A stretch of DNA of 64,000 nt from Edaphochlamys debaryana (taxonomy: Eukaryota > Chlorophyta > Chlorophyceae > Chlamydomonadales), in contig JAEHOE010000016.1 in assembly GCA_016858145.1 (NCBI GenBank), positions 372,001 to 436,000 of the forward strand, in the 5' to 3' direction. The notes below the pieces were generated by a model. It did no database searches and was not told the DNA's origin. It was given only the letters and a program-made list of their open reading frames with translations. Shown here piece by piece: positions 23,101 through 35,500 of the stretch (its first letter is position 1; each line of letters opens with the position of its first letter). A program made the position numbers and the translations under genes.

Positions 23101-24137
23101 CGGTACGTACGGCTGGCTGTAGATGCCCGTGCACACCGTGACGAAGTCGACGGCGATCTGTGTACGGCAGGTAGGCGCAAGGAGTTGGCGCCAACTCATC
23201 ACCTCACACCGCACAGCCCCCTTGAGCCCCGTTCGCTGAGCGAGGTGCCACCCCAACCCTCAGCCGCATGGGTGAGCTACCCCACCCCTCAGCGCCCTCG
23301 CCTTGTAGAACTTCGCCAGCGTAGAGTCGCAGTATAGCGCCTCCCAAGCACGCTCATCTACGTGCCACCTCAGCCTCAGCAGCTTGCAGTTGAGGCGCAC
23401 GTGCCGGTTCAGGTCAAAGTGCTCCGCATACGCCTTGATGTAGCGCTGGACCTGCGCGCGGGACATGCAGAAGTATGGCTGAGCTGTCTACAGCTGACCG
23501 GGGGGTAAGCGCGCGGGGCAGGGCATGCCTGGGCCCAGATTAGCGAAAGCGGCCCACCTCCTTGCCGGATGGGTACTCGTCTTTGGGCTGCAGGTGCGGC
23601 GGCCACAGGAAGTCGGGGAACTGGTATTGCCGCCACGGAACTGCGGTGTAGAGATCGGAGGGGCGGTGAGCCACGGGCAGTGCAGGCCAGGGGTCCTGGT
23701 GCAGGCCGTCGATGGCCCACGGCGGGCAATTTGTGCAGCGCCTCATGTTGTGGGCACGTGAAGTGACTCACTCTGCAACCCGAACCCGTCGAACCCTTGT
23801 CTCCATGTCCCACCGATATCATTGTCCTGTTCGAGCACGATGACCTGGAGCGACGTGGCGGGACGCGTGCGGGAGTTGCAAAAGCGCGCCGTGTCGGCAT
23901 CCCGAGCCGCCCACGCACCTTATGCCCATGGGCGACAAGCTGCCTTGCGGCTTGAAGTCCAGCAACACCAGCGCCAATGACAAGGCAGCGGAGCTGGCTT
24001 CCCGGTAGGGGGATGTGATGGGCGACCTCCAGACGCTCAAAGCAGTCGGCGGGCCGCTGACATTGAGGCAAGCGTTCGGGCTGCGTCGTTGAAGCACCGG
24101 GACCAGCGGTTTCCGTCCAAAAACAGCGCTTGCGCAC
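20189..24137 (-). CDS. Flavin-containing monooxygenase with repetitive Gly-rich tail (copy 2)
   Basis: Tandem paralogue of the FMO at 12954-18274. Supported exons: 23919-~24040 (5' end unresolved), 23772-23844, 23558-23640, 23302-23451, 22753-23157, 22562-22645, 22407-22464, 22236-22276, 21936-22109, 21644-21763, 21214-21297 and 20189-21034. Motifs: CLVIGAGVAGLQ, FAGTQLHAKDF, VLIVGAGKTAMD and ILYCTGYS. Relative to copy 1 two introns are absent: exons 2+3 are fused (73 = 48+25 nt) and exons 6+7 are fused (405 = 66+339 nt). The intron after the 23302-23451 exon again uses a GC donor (GCGAGG). The tail (282 codons) holds TGTGTGM-type and GHGHGH-type runs unlike copy 1. The first-exon frame has no in-frame ATG back to a stop at 24183-24185, so a further 5' exon, or a lost start, must be assumed; 24137 is only the edge of open frame I can defend. 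Confidence 0.82.
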
Positions 24138-25444
24138 GCGGTAACACTCCGTGTACTCCGCAACGCAGTTGGTAACACCGCGTTAATGTATATACGTGAC
24201 TGTAAAGCGCGGTGCAACAAGGCAATACGCTTGCCGACTTCCGTCATCCTACGGATTCAAACTACAGGCCACACTTTCCCTCTGCGGCGCCAGCCTTTCT
24301 CGTAGCCCAGCTAAACTGTAAACCTGAAAATGCGCGCCTCGGAGTGGCGAGGAGCCCAACTCCCGCCTCTGCCCATACACACACACTCCCCGCTCCTCCT
24401 GGCTCCTCCCGGGGAGCCCCACCCCTCGCCGCCTTCCCCCTCGCGTTCTAGGAAAGTCCCTAGCGCACATCAGCGCAAGGCCTACTTCGTTAGCAGCTCT
24501 CTGGGACAGGGGCGCGGGCCTCAAACGTGTTATGCCGAATGCAGCCGTGCCGATAGGCAATGCCGCCACGCACACGCGGCCGTACGTGGCCAGGCCACCA
24601 GCCCGCCGCCGCCACGAGCGTGTGTCAGCCACAGCAGACCTTCAGAATTGGCTGCTCTCACTGTATGCCCTGAGCGGCGGTACAGGAGGAAGCAGAATGC
24701 GACGGCGAGTCACGTCTCCACGGAGTTCGCGGTAGGCACTACCGCAGACGACCGTAGCCGCGGTGCGGGGGCGATGACGGTCTATGAGAGTCGGCGGTAA
24801 GGTTTTGATGGCCTGGTTACAGCAGGCTTTCCGAAGCCAGTAAGGCCCCGTGATGGTTGGGGACGGAGGCCATGTGGCCACGCACATGTTGGCCCAACCT
24901 CTGCGCAGGTCGTTTAGTTCGCGCCATGCCGTGACGGCAGATACGGTACGCGCGCCACAAATATTCACATCGTCCGCTCAGGTCGGAGTGGGCCACATAA
25001 AAGGCGGACGGCATATGAAGGGAGATGAAGGGGCACAGGAGGAAACGCACCAGGAACGAGTCCGACTCATGAGCTGAGTTCTATAAGAATTGTTGCGGCT
25101 CTCGAAACGTGGGGCCACACCTCATCAACATCCACATACACAAAGGTCAAGACATAGGGGAAAGCAGATACGTAGGCACGTAAAACGCAGGGAATGGCCA
25201 GAAGCAATCCGGGCATTACGCACAACGGACATATTGAGACAGCATCTCAAGTCTGGCTTCTTCCTTATTGTGCCGAGACCGAACGTCGACAAGAAAATAA
25301 AGAGGTCCAACACTGCGCATGGGCTGACGCCAAGGAAAACACAGGGGTATACGCAAAGGCGCTAACACGCGCAGCCCCTCGCAGCCCATCAAGGTCTAGT
25401 ACGCCGCCTGTAGCGCGACTGACTTCATCAGTCGATCTGTTTAT
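24138..25444. other. Intergenic region
   Basis: Holds the 5' region of FMO copy 2, possibly including an unrecognised first exon before 24250, and the 3' flank of the gene ending at 25445. A minus-strand TGTAA at 24817-24821 is a candidate poly(A) signal for the latter, about 620 nt past its stop. No other gene recognised. Confidence 0.4.
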
Positions 25445-28391
25445 CTACAGAACAGCCAGCACGAGCGCCAGGGCTGAGCCCAGCGCCATGAGCAGGCTGG
25501 ACATGGAGGCCATGCCGGCGGCGCCCGGGCTCCCGGATCCGGAGCCTCCGCCTCCTGAGCCTCCCGAGGTAGGGGTCGGCTTGGTGGCGGTGAGGGCGTC
25601 GGTCTTGGTGACGTCGGCGGCAATGGTGCCGGCGGAGGCGCAGTTGGAGGAGAGGGAAGAGCACTTCTGCTGCGCCGCCGTGAACTTCTTGTAGTAATCG
25701 TCGTTGGTGTCGTACCTGTACGGCAGGTGGGCAAAGGACACGGGTCGCTCGTTAGCTAGCTAGCGCAGGGCTCGAAGCGGATTTGCGGGAGGGAGGGAAG
25801 ACCCACCGGCGACCCACTGGGCATGCGGCCCCGACCCCCCCTTCGAGGCACGGCCCAGCCTGCATTCTCGACGCGTTTCTCTCTCTGTCTGTCATTTTCT
25901 ACTTTGCTACTCTTGACGTAGCACCGCTCAGCATAGGCAAGCAGCAGCGCCGGCGCAGCGCCCGTGGCGCGCCCAAGGCCTCGCAGCCGCAGCCCAAGCG
26001 CGCGCCGCGGGACCCCGGCGGGTGGTACCGGGTGGCCTAGGGCCCCGAGGGCACCAACCCAGGCGCAGCCCTGCCCAACATCGCAGACCCCAGCCAGCCA
26101 AGTTCAAGGCTCTGTAGCCCACACTACTCACAGCGGGTTGGCGGCGCCGCACCAGTCCCAGAACGAGTCCCAGGCGCAGCCGGTCATCTTGTTGCAGTCT
26201 GCCTCGGTGTCATTGTCGTCGAAGCACTTGCCATCGCGTTCGTTGTAGCTGGTCAGGGCGGCGCAGGTGCCGATGAGGTCGTCCTCAATCTCCTCCGCGG
26301 GCTCGTCGATGTTGGAGTCAAAGTCCTGCAAAGAGGGGCGAGGGGTCAGTCCAGCGCGGAGCTGTTGGTGCTGCGGGTTCACTGGATTAAGTTGGAGGAG
26401 GCGGTGCATGCTTTGGGCCACGGCAGGACCGCTGGTGAGGTGCAGTCACGCACCTCAGCCTTGAAGGCCTTGTTGGCCAGGTCGTCCAGCTGCTGGCCCC
26501 ACATCCAGTTGGGCGTGCACAGGCCGCCGTACTGATCAATGTCGCCTGTGTGGGAAGAAGGGGTGCGCGCGGAAGTGGGTTAGGCGAGGCAGTTGGGTCG
26601 GGATACAGATGACCCCGAGAGGGCCGTGGTGGGGGCGCAGAGGTGAGGAGGTAGGGGCTTGTGAATTTGGAGGGTAAGGCGGGGCGAGGAGAGGCGGAAC
26701 CTGCTCTGTGCGTGCGAGTGTGCCTTCCCCCTCGTCCTCGTCGATGAATAACGGCCATGCTGCGCACCCCCCCGCACCTCATCCATCCCCAACACCCCCA
26801 AGAAGCACAGTGGCTGACGCTGCGCCGGCCGCCACCCCGCGGCCCCCGACCCCCAACAGGCAACAGCTTGCCCCCGCCGCGGTCACGACGTACCGTACGA
26901 CTGGTCCCACTCCATGTACTTGCTGAGGTAATCGATCAGCTTGGCCTTGGTCTGGGGCAGGTTGGAGTCGGATCCACCAACGTCGGCGTTCTTGGTGGCA
27001 TCCGTGATCTGCGCCTTGGTCTTCCAGCTGCAGTCGCCCGTGCAGCCGGCTGCAGGGGGTGGGGAGGTAGAGTGAGGGCTGCCGTGAGACGAGAGGAGGG
27101 TGCGACGGGGGCGGGCCTAGCGAGTCAAACTTGACGGCGCGTTTGCAAGGTCACCAGGCGTGGCCAGGGCACATGCATGCACCCGTGTTCCCAACACACG
27201 TACACTGCTTGAGGTTGATGCCGCAGGTGACGAGCTTGTCGATGGGGGAGCCTGAGCAGAACTCCTTGTCGCGGAGCCACTGGGAAGCGGGAAGGAAAGC
27301 GCAGAGCGAGGCGGCGGGGATCGTTGCGGGGTTGGTGAGGGGGTAATAAAGCAGTATTGGGCGCGCGCAGGTCGAGCGATGCTTATGTTGGGCCAGACTG
27401 TGGCATGCATGGTCATGTCAAGGGGGCCATATCTCGCTACAGCCAGCTGGCAGGCACGCACGCGCCCGCCGGCAGGCACCCCGGGTACTACCCGGGGTAG
27501 CACCCCTGCCCCGGGCAACAAGCCCCGCAGCGCCCACCGTAGGGTCGAGGAGAGTAGACGAGCTGCTACAGCCCAGGAACCACCTGCAATCAAATAGACA
27601 CCCCCAAGCAAAGGCCCATTAATACAATCGTTCATTGTAGGGATGATTGCGGGCAAAGGGTTGGGCGGCCGGCAACCTGGCACGCGACTAGTACGGTACA
27701 AAGCGCGCCCTCAGCAGGCACCTTCTGCCAGCCAAACAGCCACTCACTCGCAAATGGAGTTCTTGGTGCATTCAGCCTCGGTCTTGATGGACTCGCACTT
27801 GTACGTAGCGGCCTGCTCGTAGGCGATGAGCCTGCGATGCGTGGTGAGCGGGCAGCGAGGGTGGACGGCGGGGTGCGTGCCGCGGCGGCTGTCATTCAAT
27901 GGCGTGCGCAACACGCCGGTTTTCTGCATGTTACAGCCCACCCGCTACTCACTTCCCGGTGTCGGTGGTCGGCGCAGCGACGGTCGTGACCCAGCCTGCA
28001 GGCACACGCGAGCGGCGGGGGCGCGTGAGGTCGGTGCCGCGTGCGGCTGGTGCGCGGAACTTCGACCGAAGCCCTTCACATGCCCCCAGTAGGCGCCCTG
28101 CCTGGTACAAATGTGTAATAAATTTGACTGGATGCTGCAGCACCGCTCACCGCTATTCAACTCGCATCCTCCGAAGAGGGAATCGGAGCACATGTTCTCC
28201 GTCGCCAGCTGTCGGCGCGGACCCTGGGCCGATGACTCTGCCATGCGACGCTCGCGGCGGCTACGGCGAAAGGCCCGGAGCTGCTCGGCCCGCGCTGCGG
28301 GGGTACCCATGTCGGCTGCAGCGGCTGACGCGGCAACCGCGCTCAGGACGGCGCAACTTAAGAGCAGGAGTTTAGCACACGTTACTTTCAT
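25445..28391 (-). CDS. Secreted Cys-rich, probably GPI-anchored protein (copy A)
   Basis: Nine exons join in frame to 400 residues: 28151-28391, 27953-27995, 27748-27831, 27538-27583, 27204-27279, 26894-27049, 26454-26545, 26132-26325 and 25445-25715. The start was chosen at the Met just before a clear signal peptide (MKVTCAKLLLLSCAVLSAVA). The C-terminus has a Gly/Ser linker then a hydrophobic end ([17 protein letters not shown]), the pattern of a GPI-attachment signal. In between, Cys-x-Trp modules recur: CESIKTEAECTKNSICEW, CSGSPIDKLVTCG, CTGDCSW, CFDDNDTEADCNKMTGCAW and DWCGAANPL. So the mature protein is likely extracellular, disulphide-linked, cell-surface or wall-associated. I do not recognise a named family. 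A paralogue follows in tandem at 29569-47232. Confidence 0.85.
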
Positions 28392-29568
28392 CGTGTCGGG
28401 TCTCGGCACACGAGCTTGCGGGCGGCGGGCCTTCCGGGACAAGACGCTTGGGTGACCGACTTCAGCCGTGCGTCAGACTGTTGTCACCACGGGAGTTCGA
28501 CAATGTTTTGAAACAAGCTAACGAGGAGAGAGGGCTAAAATAGCGCTCAAAAACGCGGTACGGCCGATGCAATTTCGCTCTCGAGTTCAAAAGGCTGTCG
28601 TCGAGACTCCACCAGCCAGCCACGGTACCGACCTAAACATAATGCAGGCGCTGCGAGGAATTTTTGCGCGGTCCTCGAAGTAGCGTCGCTTGCAGGGTCC
28701 CGATTAAGCCTCGGTTATTTGTCAGCAGGTTGTCAGAGCCAGCGCACGTGAACCCAGGCACAGGCTGCCGCTGCCTGCTGCTGGGCAGGCTTGCGGCGGG
28801 GGCCTCGCTCCGTCCCGTGCGTGCCCGAATAAGCCTCAATCACCGTGTTTGTCACTGTCAATGTGACAAGCAGTGCTGCACGGGTCGTCTGACGTGTCAC
28901 GCACGCGTCACACGGCTGCTCGACTGTATATATGTGCGACCCAGAGCCCCCTTGGGTTGTCACGACCACCCTAGCCAATGGCGGTCACGATACATGGGGA
29001 CCTTGCCCGGAAACCCCGACCCGAAAGAGGAAGGAACAAGGAAGGTGGGGAAGGAAGGAGGGAGGTAGGGAAGGAAGGAAGGAGAGGAGCGAGCAGCCAG
29101 GTTGGCAATGGGCGCCACCCCCACTGCAGCCGGCTGCCGGCACCGAGCCCCGATGAGAGTGAGGAGTGGCACGCACGCTGGGGGCGGCCTGCCCGGGGCA
29201 CCACAACCCGGGGGAAAGCGCTGCCTGTGCACATGCAGGGGCATGAGGCATGCATGACAAGCACGTTGCCGTACACCACAGGCGTGAGCGCGGGGCCGGG
29301 GCTCATGGTCAGAATGAAGCGCTTACAAGCAACGGGCGCCCCTTCCCTGCCCGGACCGGTTAGACCCGTAGCCGCGCAGGCTGCGGAAGCGTCCCAGCGC
29401 ACGTGCTCCACGCACATGCCACGAACGCGGCAACGTAAGAGAGTTAAGGCATAGGCACCATTGGCACTTCGATCCGCCCAATACCCTCAAGGGCTAGATA
29501 GGAATGCGTCACGCGCGCACGCAACCCTACGCAACCTCGTCATTGCCAATTGCTCCGACTAAGCCGAT
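28392..29568. other. Intergenic region between the two Cys-rich genes
   Basis: Promoter side of copy A (right of 28391) and 3' flank of copy B. A run of GGAAGGAAGGAGG-type purines lies at about 29030-29095. No further gene seen. Confidence 0.45.
29323..29327 (-). terminator. Candidate poly(A) signal TGTAA for Cys-rich copy B
   Basis: Minus-strand TGTAA about 240 nt beyond the stop codon at 29569. Confidence 0.4.
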
Positions 29569-32500
29569 CTACAGCGCCACGAACACCATGACCAGGGCCG
29601 AGCCCAGGGCCATGAGCAGGCTGGAGAAGGAGGCCACGCCGGCGGCGCCCGAGTTGCCGCCGGTGGAGAGGGTGGGCTTGGAGGCAACCAGGGCGTCGGT
29701 CTTGGCGGGGTCGGTGGCGATGGTGCCGGCGGAGGCGCAGTTGGAGGAGGAGGTGGCCTGGCACTTCTGCTGCGCCTCGTTGAACTTCTTAAAGTACTCA
29801 TCGTTGGTGTTGTAACTGTACGGCAGGTGGGCAAAGAACACGGGTCGGTCGTTAGCTACTTAGTGCAGGGCTCGAGGGTTGGGGGTGCGTGGAGTGCGTG
29901 TGGCGACCCACCGGCGACCCACCCGCCAGGCATTGCATGCGGCCCCACCTCTTCTTCAAGGCACGGCCCAAGTTGCATTCTCGACGCGTTTCTTTGTGAT
30001 TTCACTCTCTGTCAATTACTACTTTACTGCTCTAGCACCGCTCAGCATGGGCAAGCGGCAGCGCCGGCGCAGGCCGGCCAGCACGGCCTGCCCCCACCCG
30101 GCACTCACAGGGGGTCGGCCGCGTCACAGAACTCGAACTCTGCGTCCCAGCTGCAGCCGGAAATGCCCTTGCAGTCGGAGCTGGTGTCGGCCTCGAGGCC
30201 TGTGAGGAAGGGCGGGGAGCGTGGTGGTGCGCGTGGTGAGGCGGGCGGGGCAGGGCGGCGGGGCAGGGCGGGGGGGCAGCGCATGGGTGAGCAGTCAGCC
30301 AGCTCGCAGGTAGACGGCTCCGCCGCTGGGCAGACGCGGGTTTGGTTGCAGCCTGTTTGGGGCACCGCGTATAATCAAAACATTCTCGGGTGGCGGGCCG
30401 CCTTACGCACTCACAGTCGAAGAGCCTGTCCCAGTAGCTGCCGACGGCGGAGCAGGTGCCGGCCAGGTCGTCGCTGACGTACTCCTCGGGGTCATCGAAG
30501 TTGGAGTCAAAGTCCTGCGGGGAATGAGATGGAGCGGGGAGTGAGAGAGGGCGAGGTCGAGAGAGTTACACACGTGAGGGGCCTGCAAGTGGGGGCGCGT
30601 GGCCGGAGCCCTTGCTAGTTTGCCTCTGGACCTTGACAGAGCACAGTACCGTCGCTGTCACAGTATGGTTGCCGGTTGGGAGTTGAGGTAGGGTGCTGGA
30701 GGTTTGTGGTTGGTCTGCTGCTTTGTGCTGGAGGGTACGTCTAGGGTCGTGACTAGGGTTGTGACACCAGGGTTTGCCTCGTGGGACACGTGGCATGAGC
30801 ACCTGAGGTACGGCAAGGAACCCTCCCGAGCGGGGGGACTTAGGCCAACGCCCAGCTTCCGACTAGCAAGTCGGAAGCACTGCTGCTACTACTACTTGCT
30901 GCGGATCTACTCTGCGGTGACTGTAACTACTAGAGTGTTGCTGCTCTGCTGCCTCTAGCGCCTGCGGCGCAGTCACTGTGCCATCCGACGACTTCCCGAG
31001 GAGCCTTCGCTCGCCCCAGCTGCTGAACCTCGGCGCTGGTCCTAGAAGTGAGCCCAGGCACCGCCTGCGTCTTTGCTCGCCAATTTGCTTCCGACTTCTC
31101 TTTCGTCCGCTGGCGCCGCGCGCTACGGACTCCCAGACTCGATCGCTCCGGGCTCCGCCCGCGCTGCGATCTGGCTTCCAAGGAGTCTTCTAGGAAGTCC
31201 AAGCAACAGACTGCGTCTGGTGCTGATAGGCGTGGGCCCGCGGCCGCGCCTCTGCCGATTCCTCAGCTCACGCCTGTGTCCACGACCGCGAGTCGAGCTG
31301 CAGCGCGCGAGCTCCGTAGACAAGAAGAGCAGGAGGCTAATCTCCCGATCGATCGTTTGGCTGCCCTGCTGAACGCCCGAAACGCAGGTACTCCCATACG
31401 CTCGGCACCTGCAAGCCCAACTCGCGGACGAGGCCTCGCTGACCCGCGAGCGGCTACGACTGCTCTTCGCGGCAACCCGCTATTTGAGCAAGACCCCACC
31501 GGCTCCGCCGGTGCTGGGCCGCCGAACTCCGGAGGCTCCGGTGAGCCTCAACATCGTCGCGCGCCTTCGGCTGACCTCGCGACCGAGCCAACCCGGGGCC
31601 GGGGCCGGGGCCGGGGCCGGGGCCGGGGCCGGGGCCGGGGCCGGGGCCGGGGCCGGGGCCGGGGCTGGGGCTGGGGCCGGGGCCGGGGCCGGGGCCGGGG
31701 CCGGGGCCGAGTTCATGATCTTGAACAGTTTGCCCAGGCGGTAGCGCAGAAGGTTCGACTTCATCAGGACCATCAGCTGGGACCGCAGATCAGCATCGCG
31801 GACACAGCTCCGCCGACATCGGCTTCAATGGAGACGATGTCTCCTTTGTCACCCTGCGTGACTACCTGCAGGGCAAGGACGTCGGGGAGCCTCCCGCCAA
31901 CGTCCCCCTGGCCGTGTTCAAGGCCGCCATTGCGTGCACCCCCACCCACTTCGAGGTCCCTCCCGGCTCTGGCAACTTTCCGACGAAGACGATTACGTTC
32001 CTCTCGCCCAGCAAGGCGCAGATCGTGCTCGCGTTGCAGCCCATCCAGTAGACTTTCAATGCAGGCGCGGTAGTCGAGGTCCGGCACCGGAGGCGTATTT
32101 GGAGCAGTGGAGGTATCGATGGACTTCACTTTCGAAATGAGGGGCAGTTCCTCGTTCCGCCAACGTCGGAACACGTCCCCCCATGACTCGCCTCTCCTCG
32201 CAACGACGTTGCAGGTCCTTCTGGCTCCAACTCCGGTGGCAGCGCTGCTGGAGCGTCTTCGGGACCGGGCCCCGCCCGCGTTCCCTCTCCGCCAGCCCCG
32301 CAGCCCTCGGCTGCGGGGGCTCTACCTGCACTCGCCGAGGAGCTCGGGCATCGCCTGCCGGCACCACCCGACGCGCCTGGTGAGCAGCAAGATCTCGGCC
32401 CGGGCCCCGCCCCGGCCGGTCAAGCACAGCCTCCCCAGCCTGCGGCTGCGGGGGCTCTAGACTTAGCACTGGCTGAGGAGGGCGACGGGGAGCAAACTCC

Positions 32501-35500
32501 TCCCGCCCCGGCGCTGCCTGCGCCGGCACCTGCTGCCCAGCTAGCTCCCCGGGCTCCGCCCAGATGGAGCGAAGACGAAGACATGGGCGACCGCAACTGC
32601 CCCAGCTTTGATGCTAAGCCAACTTCCCTTCCCGCCTTCCTGCAGTCCGCGCGCCTGTTCGTCAAACAGTGGGCCATGAGCGACCGAGGCGACAACAAGG
32701 CCCTGATAGCCAAGCTCATCCTCGCGGGCATGGCCGGCGGGCTCACCAAGGATGGGGGCAACAACCTCAACCTGGTCGTGCAAGGCTGGTGTGCGACCGA
32801 GGGCGCCGAGGCCCTGACTGAGCACAAGGACAAGTGGACCCTGCTCCACGCCGGCGTCGCCAATCCCCCCGAGTACAAGGGCCAGGCCAAGCTCCCTGAC
32901 CTCAAGCTCGACGCCTGCGAGTACCTGCTGGAGGCCCTGGCCAAAAAGTTCGGCCGCGAGGACCCCACGTCCAAGAAGAGCTACGACAACTTCGGCGTCG
33001 AGCCCCTCGAGGACCCCATGACGGCGGGCGCTCGCTTCCTCTCCATCGTCAGGCCCATCAGCGAGGCCAGCATCTCGAGACGCGTCCGCACCGAGCGCTG
33101 GCTCCGGGCCGTCATGGAGTCGCACTGGGTCAAGGCCAGCTTCATGAATGACACCATCAAGGTCAGCTACCTGGGCAAGGAGGACAGCGACCCCACCGCC
33201 TGGGACCTCGCCAAGGCCATCGTCCGCTGCCACGAGATCTACAGTGCCTTCCGGGTCGAGCAGGAGGCCGCCGACAGCAAGGTCAAGGACCCCAAGAAGG
33301 TCAAGGCGTTCGCCACGTCTGCTGGCCCCGTCTCCGAGAGCACCAGCGCCTCCGGCGTAGGCTCGGCCGACATCGCCCGCCTCTCGTCGCAGATCGAGCG
33401 CATGGCCAACAGCGTCTCGGCTCTGACCACGCACTCCGGTCGCCAGGACCACAGCAAGGGCTACGGCGGCCAGGCGGGCGGGCGCCAGCAGCAGCAGCAG
33501 TCGAGCGGCGGCAGCAAGCCCCGCTGGCCCAAGGCGGAGCCCGGCCCCGCCACCGGCTCCACGGGCGACTGCTCCTTCTGCAACGCCAAGCACCACTCGG
33601 TGGACTTCTGCACGGCCAACGCCAAGGCCGGCAACTTGACCGCGCTGCCCGGCCACCCCAAGTCCATCAACATGGACAACGCCTGGGCGGAGCTGGTCCG
33701 CAGGAAGCCGGAGTATGCGGCGCTGCTCTCGGCGCCGCGCCAGCAGCAGCCGCAGGGCGACCGCCCCCGCAGGCAGGACTACGCCAAGCCCAAGGACAAC
33801 AACCGAGGCAAGGGCAACCCGCAGCACGCGGCCTACGCTGCAGAGGCCTCGCCGTACCTGCAGTCCCAGGCTCCGCCTGCGGCGCTGCACTACGGCCAGG
33901 GTCCCGCGCCCTACGGCTACGGCTACGGCTACTCCACGCCGCCGCCCTCGTCGTACGGCCACAGCTACGGCTACGGCCAGGGCCCTCAGGCTCCGCCTGC
34001 AGGTGCCTTCGCGTCCTCGGCCTCCTTCCGGGCCCCGGCGGCCCCGCCGCCCGGGGTGCCGCCGCCACCGTCCTGGCCCATGGGCTACGGGGCTCCGCCT
34101 TTCTCGCACCCACCGCCATCCTCGTACGCGCCGAGCTCGGCGTCCGCTCTGCACACGGACGTCCTCTCGGTGGCCCAGCACCCGTACAACAGCACGTTCG
34201 TCACGTACGTGGAGTACGGCACCCCTGGCGCAGCCCTGGCCACGTCGGCTTCGGTCTCCCAGCTGGGGGGGGGTATGAGCGCGTGCAACAGCGTCGGCAG
34301 CTTCGCCAGCAAGGAGACCGGCCCCGCCGTGTCCCCGACTGGGCCGCCAACGCCAATCCAGGGCCAGACCGTGTGGCCACCGCAGGCCTCCTCGACCGCG
34401 GCCTTCAACACCGCCAAGGAGCCTATGCCTGCCAGCTTCCGGCAGCTGCCCCCCGGGCCGCTGCCCAGCTCCATGCGCCTGCCGCCCGTGGAGCAGGTCT
34501 CCTTCTCGCACATGAAGGACGGCAGCTCTAACGTCCGCTTCGGCCCCATGGCTCCGGGCAAGACGGCGGCGGCGCTCGAGATCCTGGGCAAGATGATGGC
34601 CGAGCTGCTGGATCTGCTCAAGGCCCCCGAGGTGGTGCCCGAGGCCTCCGCCCTCGCCTGCTCATCTACGGCCGCCACCGCCGGCTCCAAGATGGAGGAG
34701 ATCAAGCAGTACCTGAAGAGTGAGCTCGCCAGCTCCCTTCACTACGTCGACAACAGCGACCCCAAGCGCGGCGCTGGCCTGCTCAAGGCCGACGGCACCC
34801 TGATCTTCCCTCCCGGCATCGGGCCAGACACCATGTGCAACACGGTGGGTCTGATGGTCCAGAGCTTGTACGAAAACCTCGGCGTCAAGCTGGAGCCCTG
34901 TAACGCCGGCGTCAAGTCCCTGCGCCAGAGCAGCCGACCCCTCGGCATCGCCCGCGTGTGGAACGTCATCACGCCTGGCACCGCGTCCGAGCTGCGCGTC
35001 TGCGGGGACTTCCTGGTCGTCCCCGACGACTGGGCGGCCGGTCTCTTCACCATGCTGTGGGGCGGGCCGCTCTTCCACCAGTGCGGCATGCTGTACGACT
35101 ACTACCCGCGCCCGCACCTCCGCTTCCGCTCCGGGCTGCACCAGGGCGACGAGACCATCAACGGCCACGTGGCGCTGGTTCCGGCCCCGCCGGAGCTGGA
35201 GAAGGTGGCAGCCTCGCTCCGCGCCTGCTACGCCACGGCCCTGCTGCCCTCTGAGCCCTCGCCACCCCCGGTGGACGAGGCCGAGGCCCGGCTCAAGACC
35301 GTCTCCGTGCACATCCCCACCGTACGGTTCGATGCCAGCGACTGTGCTCGCCCGCTGGCGTCTGCGCTGGGGCTGAGCGACCGCCGCATTTGCATATGGG
35401 ACTGGAGCCCCGCGGACGGCGCCAGCGTGGCCTTCGCCACCAGCCTCGACACTGCGGAGGAGCTGGACGAGGAGGAGATGCTCGTGTACGAGGACGAGGA

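Larger units (their letters stand above)
31048..32073 (+). pseudogene. Leader open frame(s) of the retroelement, frame-broken
   Basis: An open frame of 341 codons from the end of A1 contains ordinary-looking helix ([20 protein letters not shown]), then a Gly-Arg run encoded by the GGGGCC array. From about 31820 a different frame (the gag frame) looks like real protein: [20 protein letters not shown], then [20 protein letters not shown], ending at a stop at 32049. The switch of sensible protein from one frame to another just after the repeat array suggests a frameshift in an ancestral upstream gene. The gag frame is also open, without ATG, from 32187 to 32582 (Pro/Ala-rich). Function unknown. 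Confidence 0.4.

Noticed and set aside
30704..30958. 84-codon open frame in repeat A, also at 44912-45166
   Set aside because: Repeated only because it lies in the terminal repeat; no protein features.
31111..31134. TGGCGCC as a tRNA primer-binding site
   Set aside because: It lies 25 nt past the repeat end and I could not match it to a tRNA 3' end; the adjacent self-complementary segment fits better.
31772..34511. Long minus-strand open frames over gag, including 656 codons at 32541-34511
   Set aside because: Third-position GC bias of the real + strand gene leaves the antisense frame open; no protein features.
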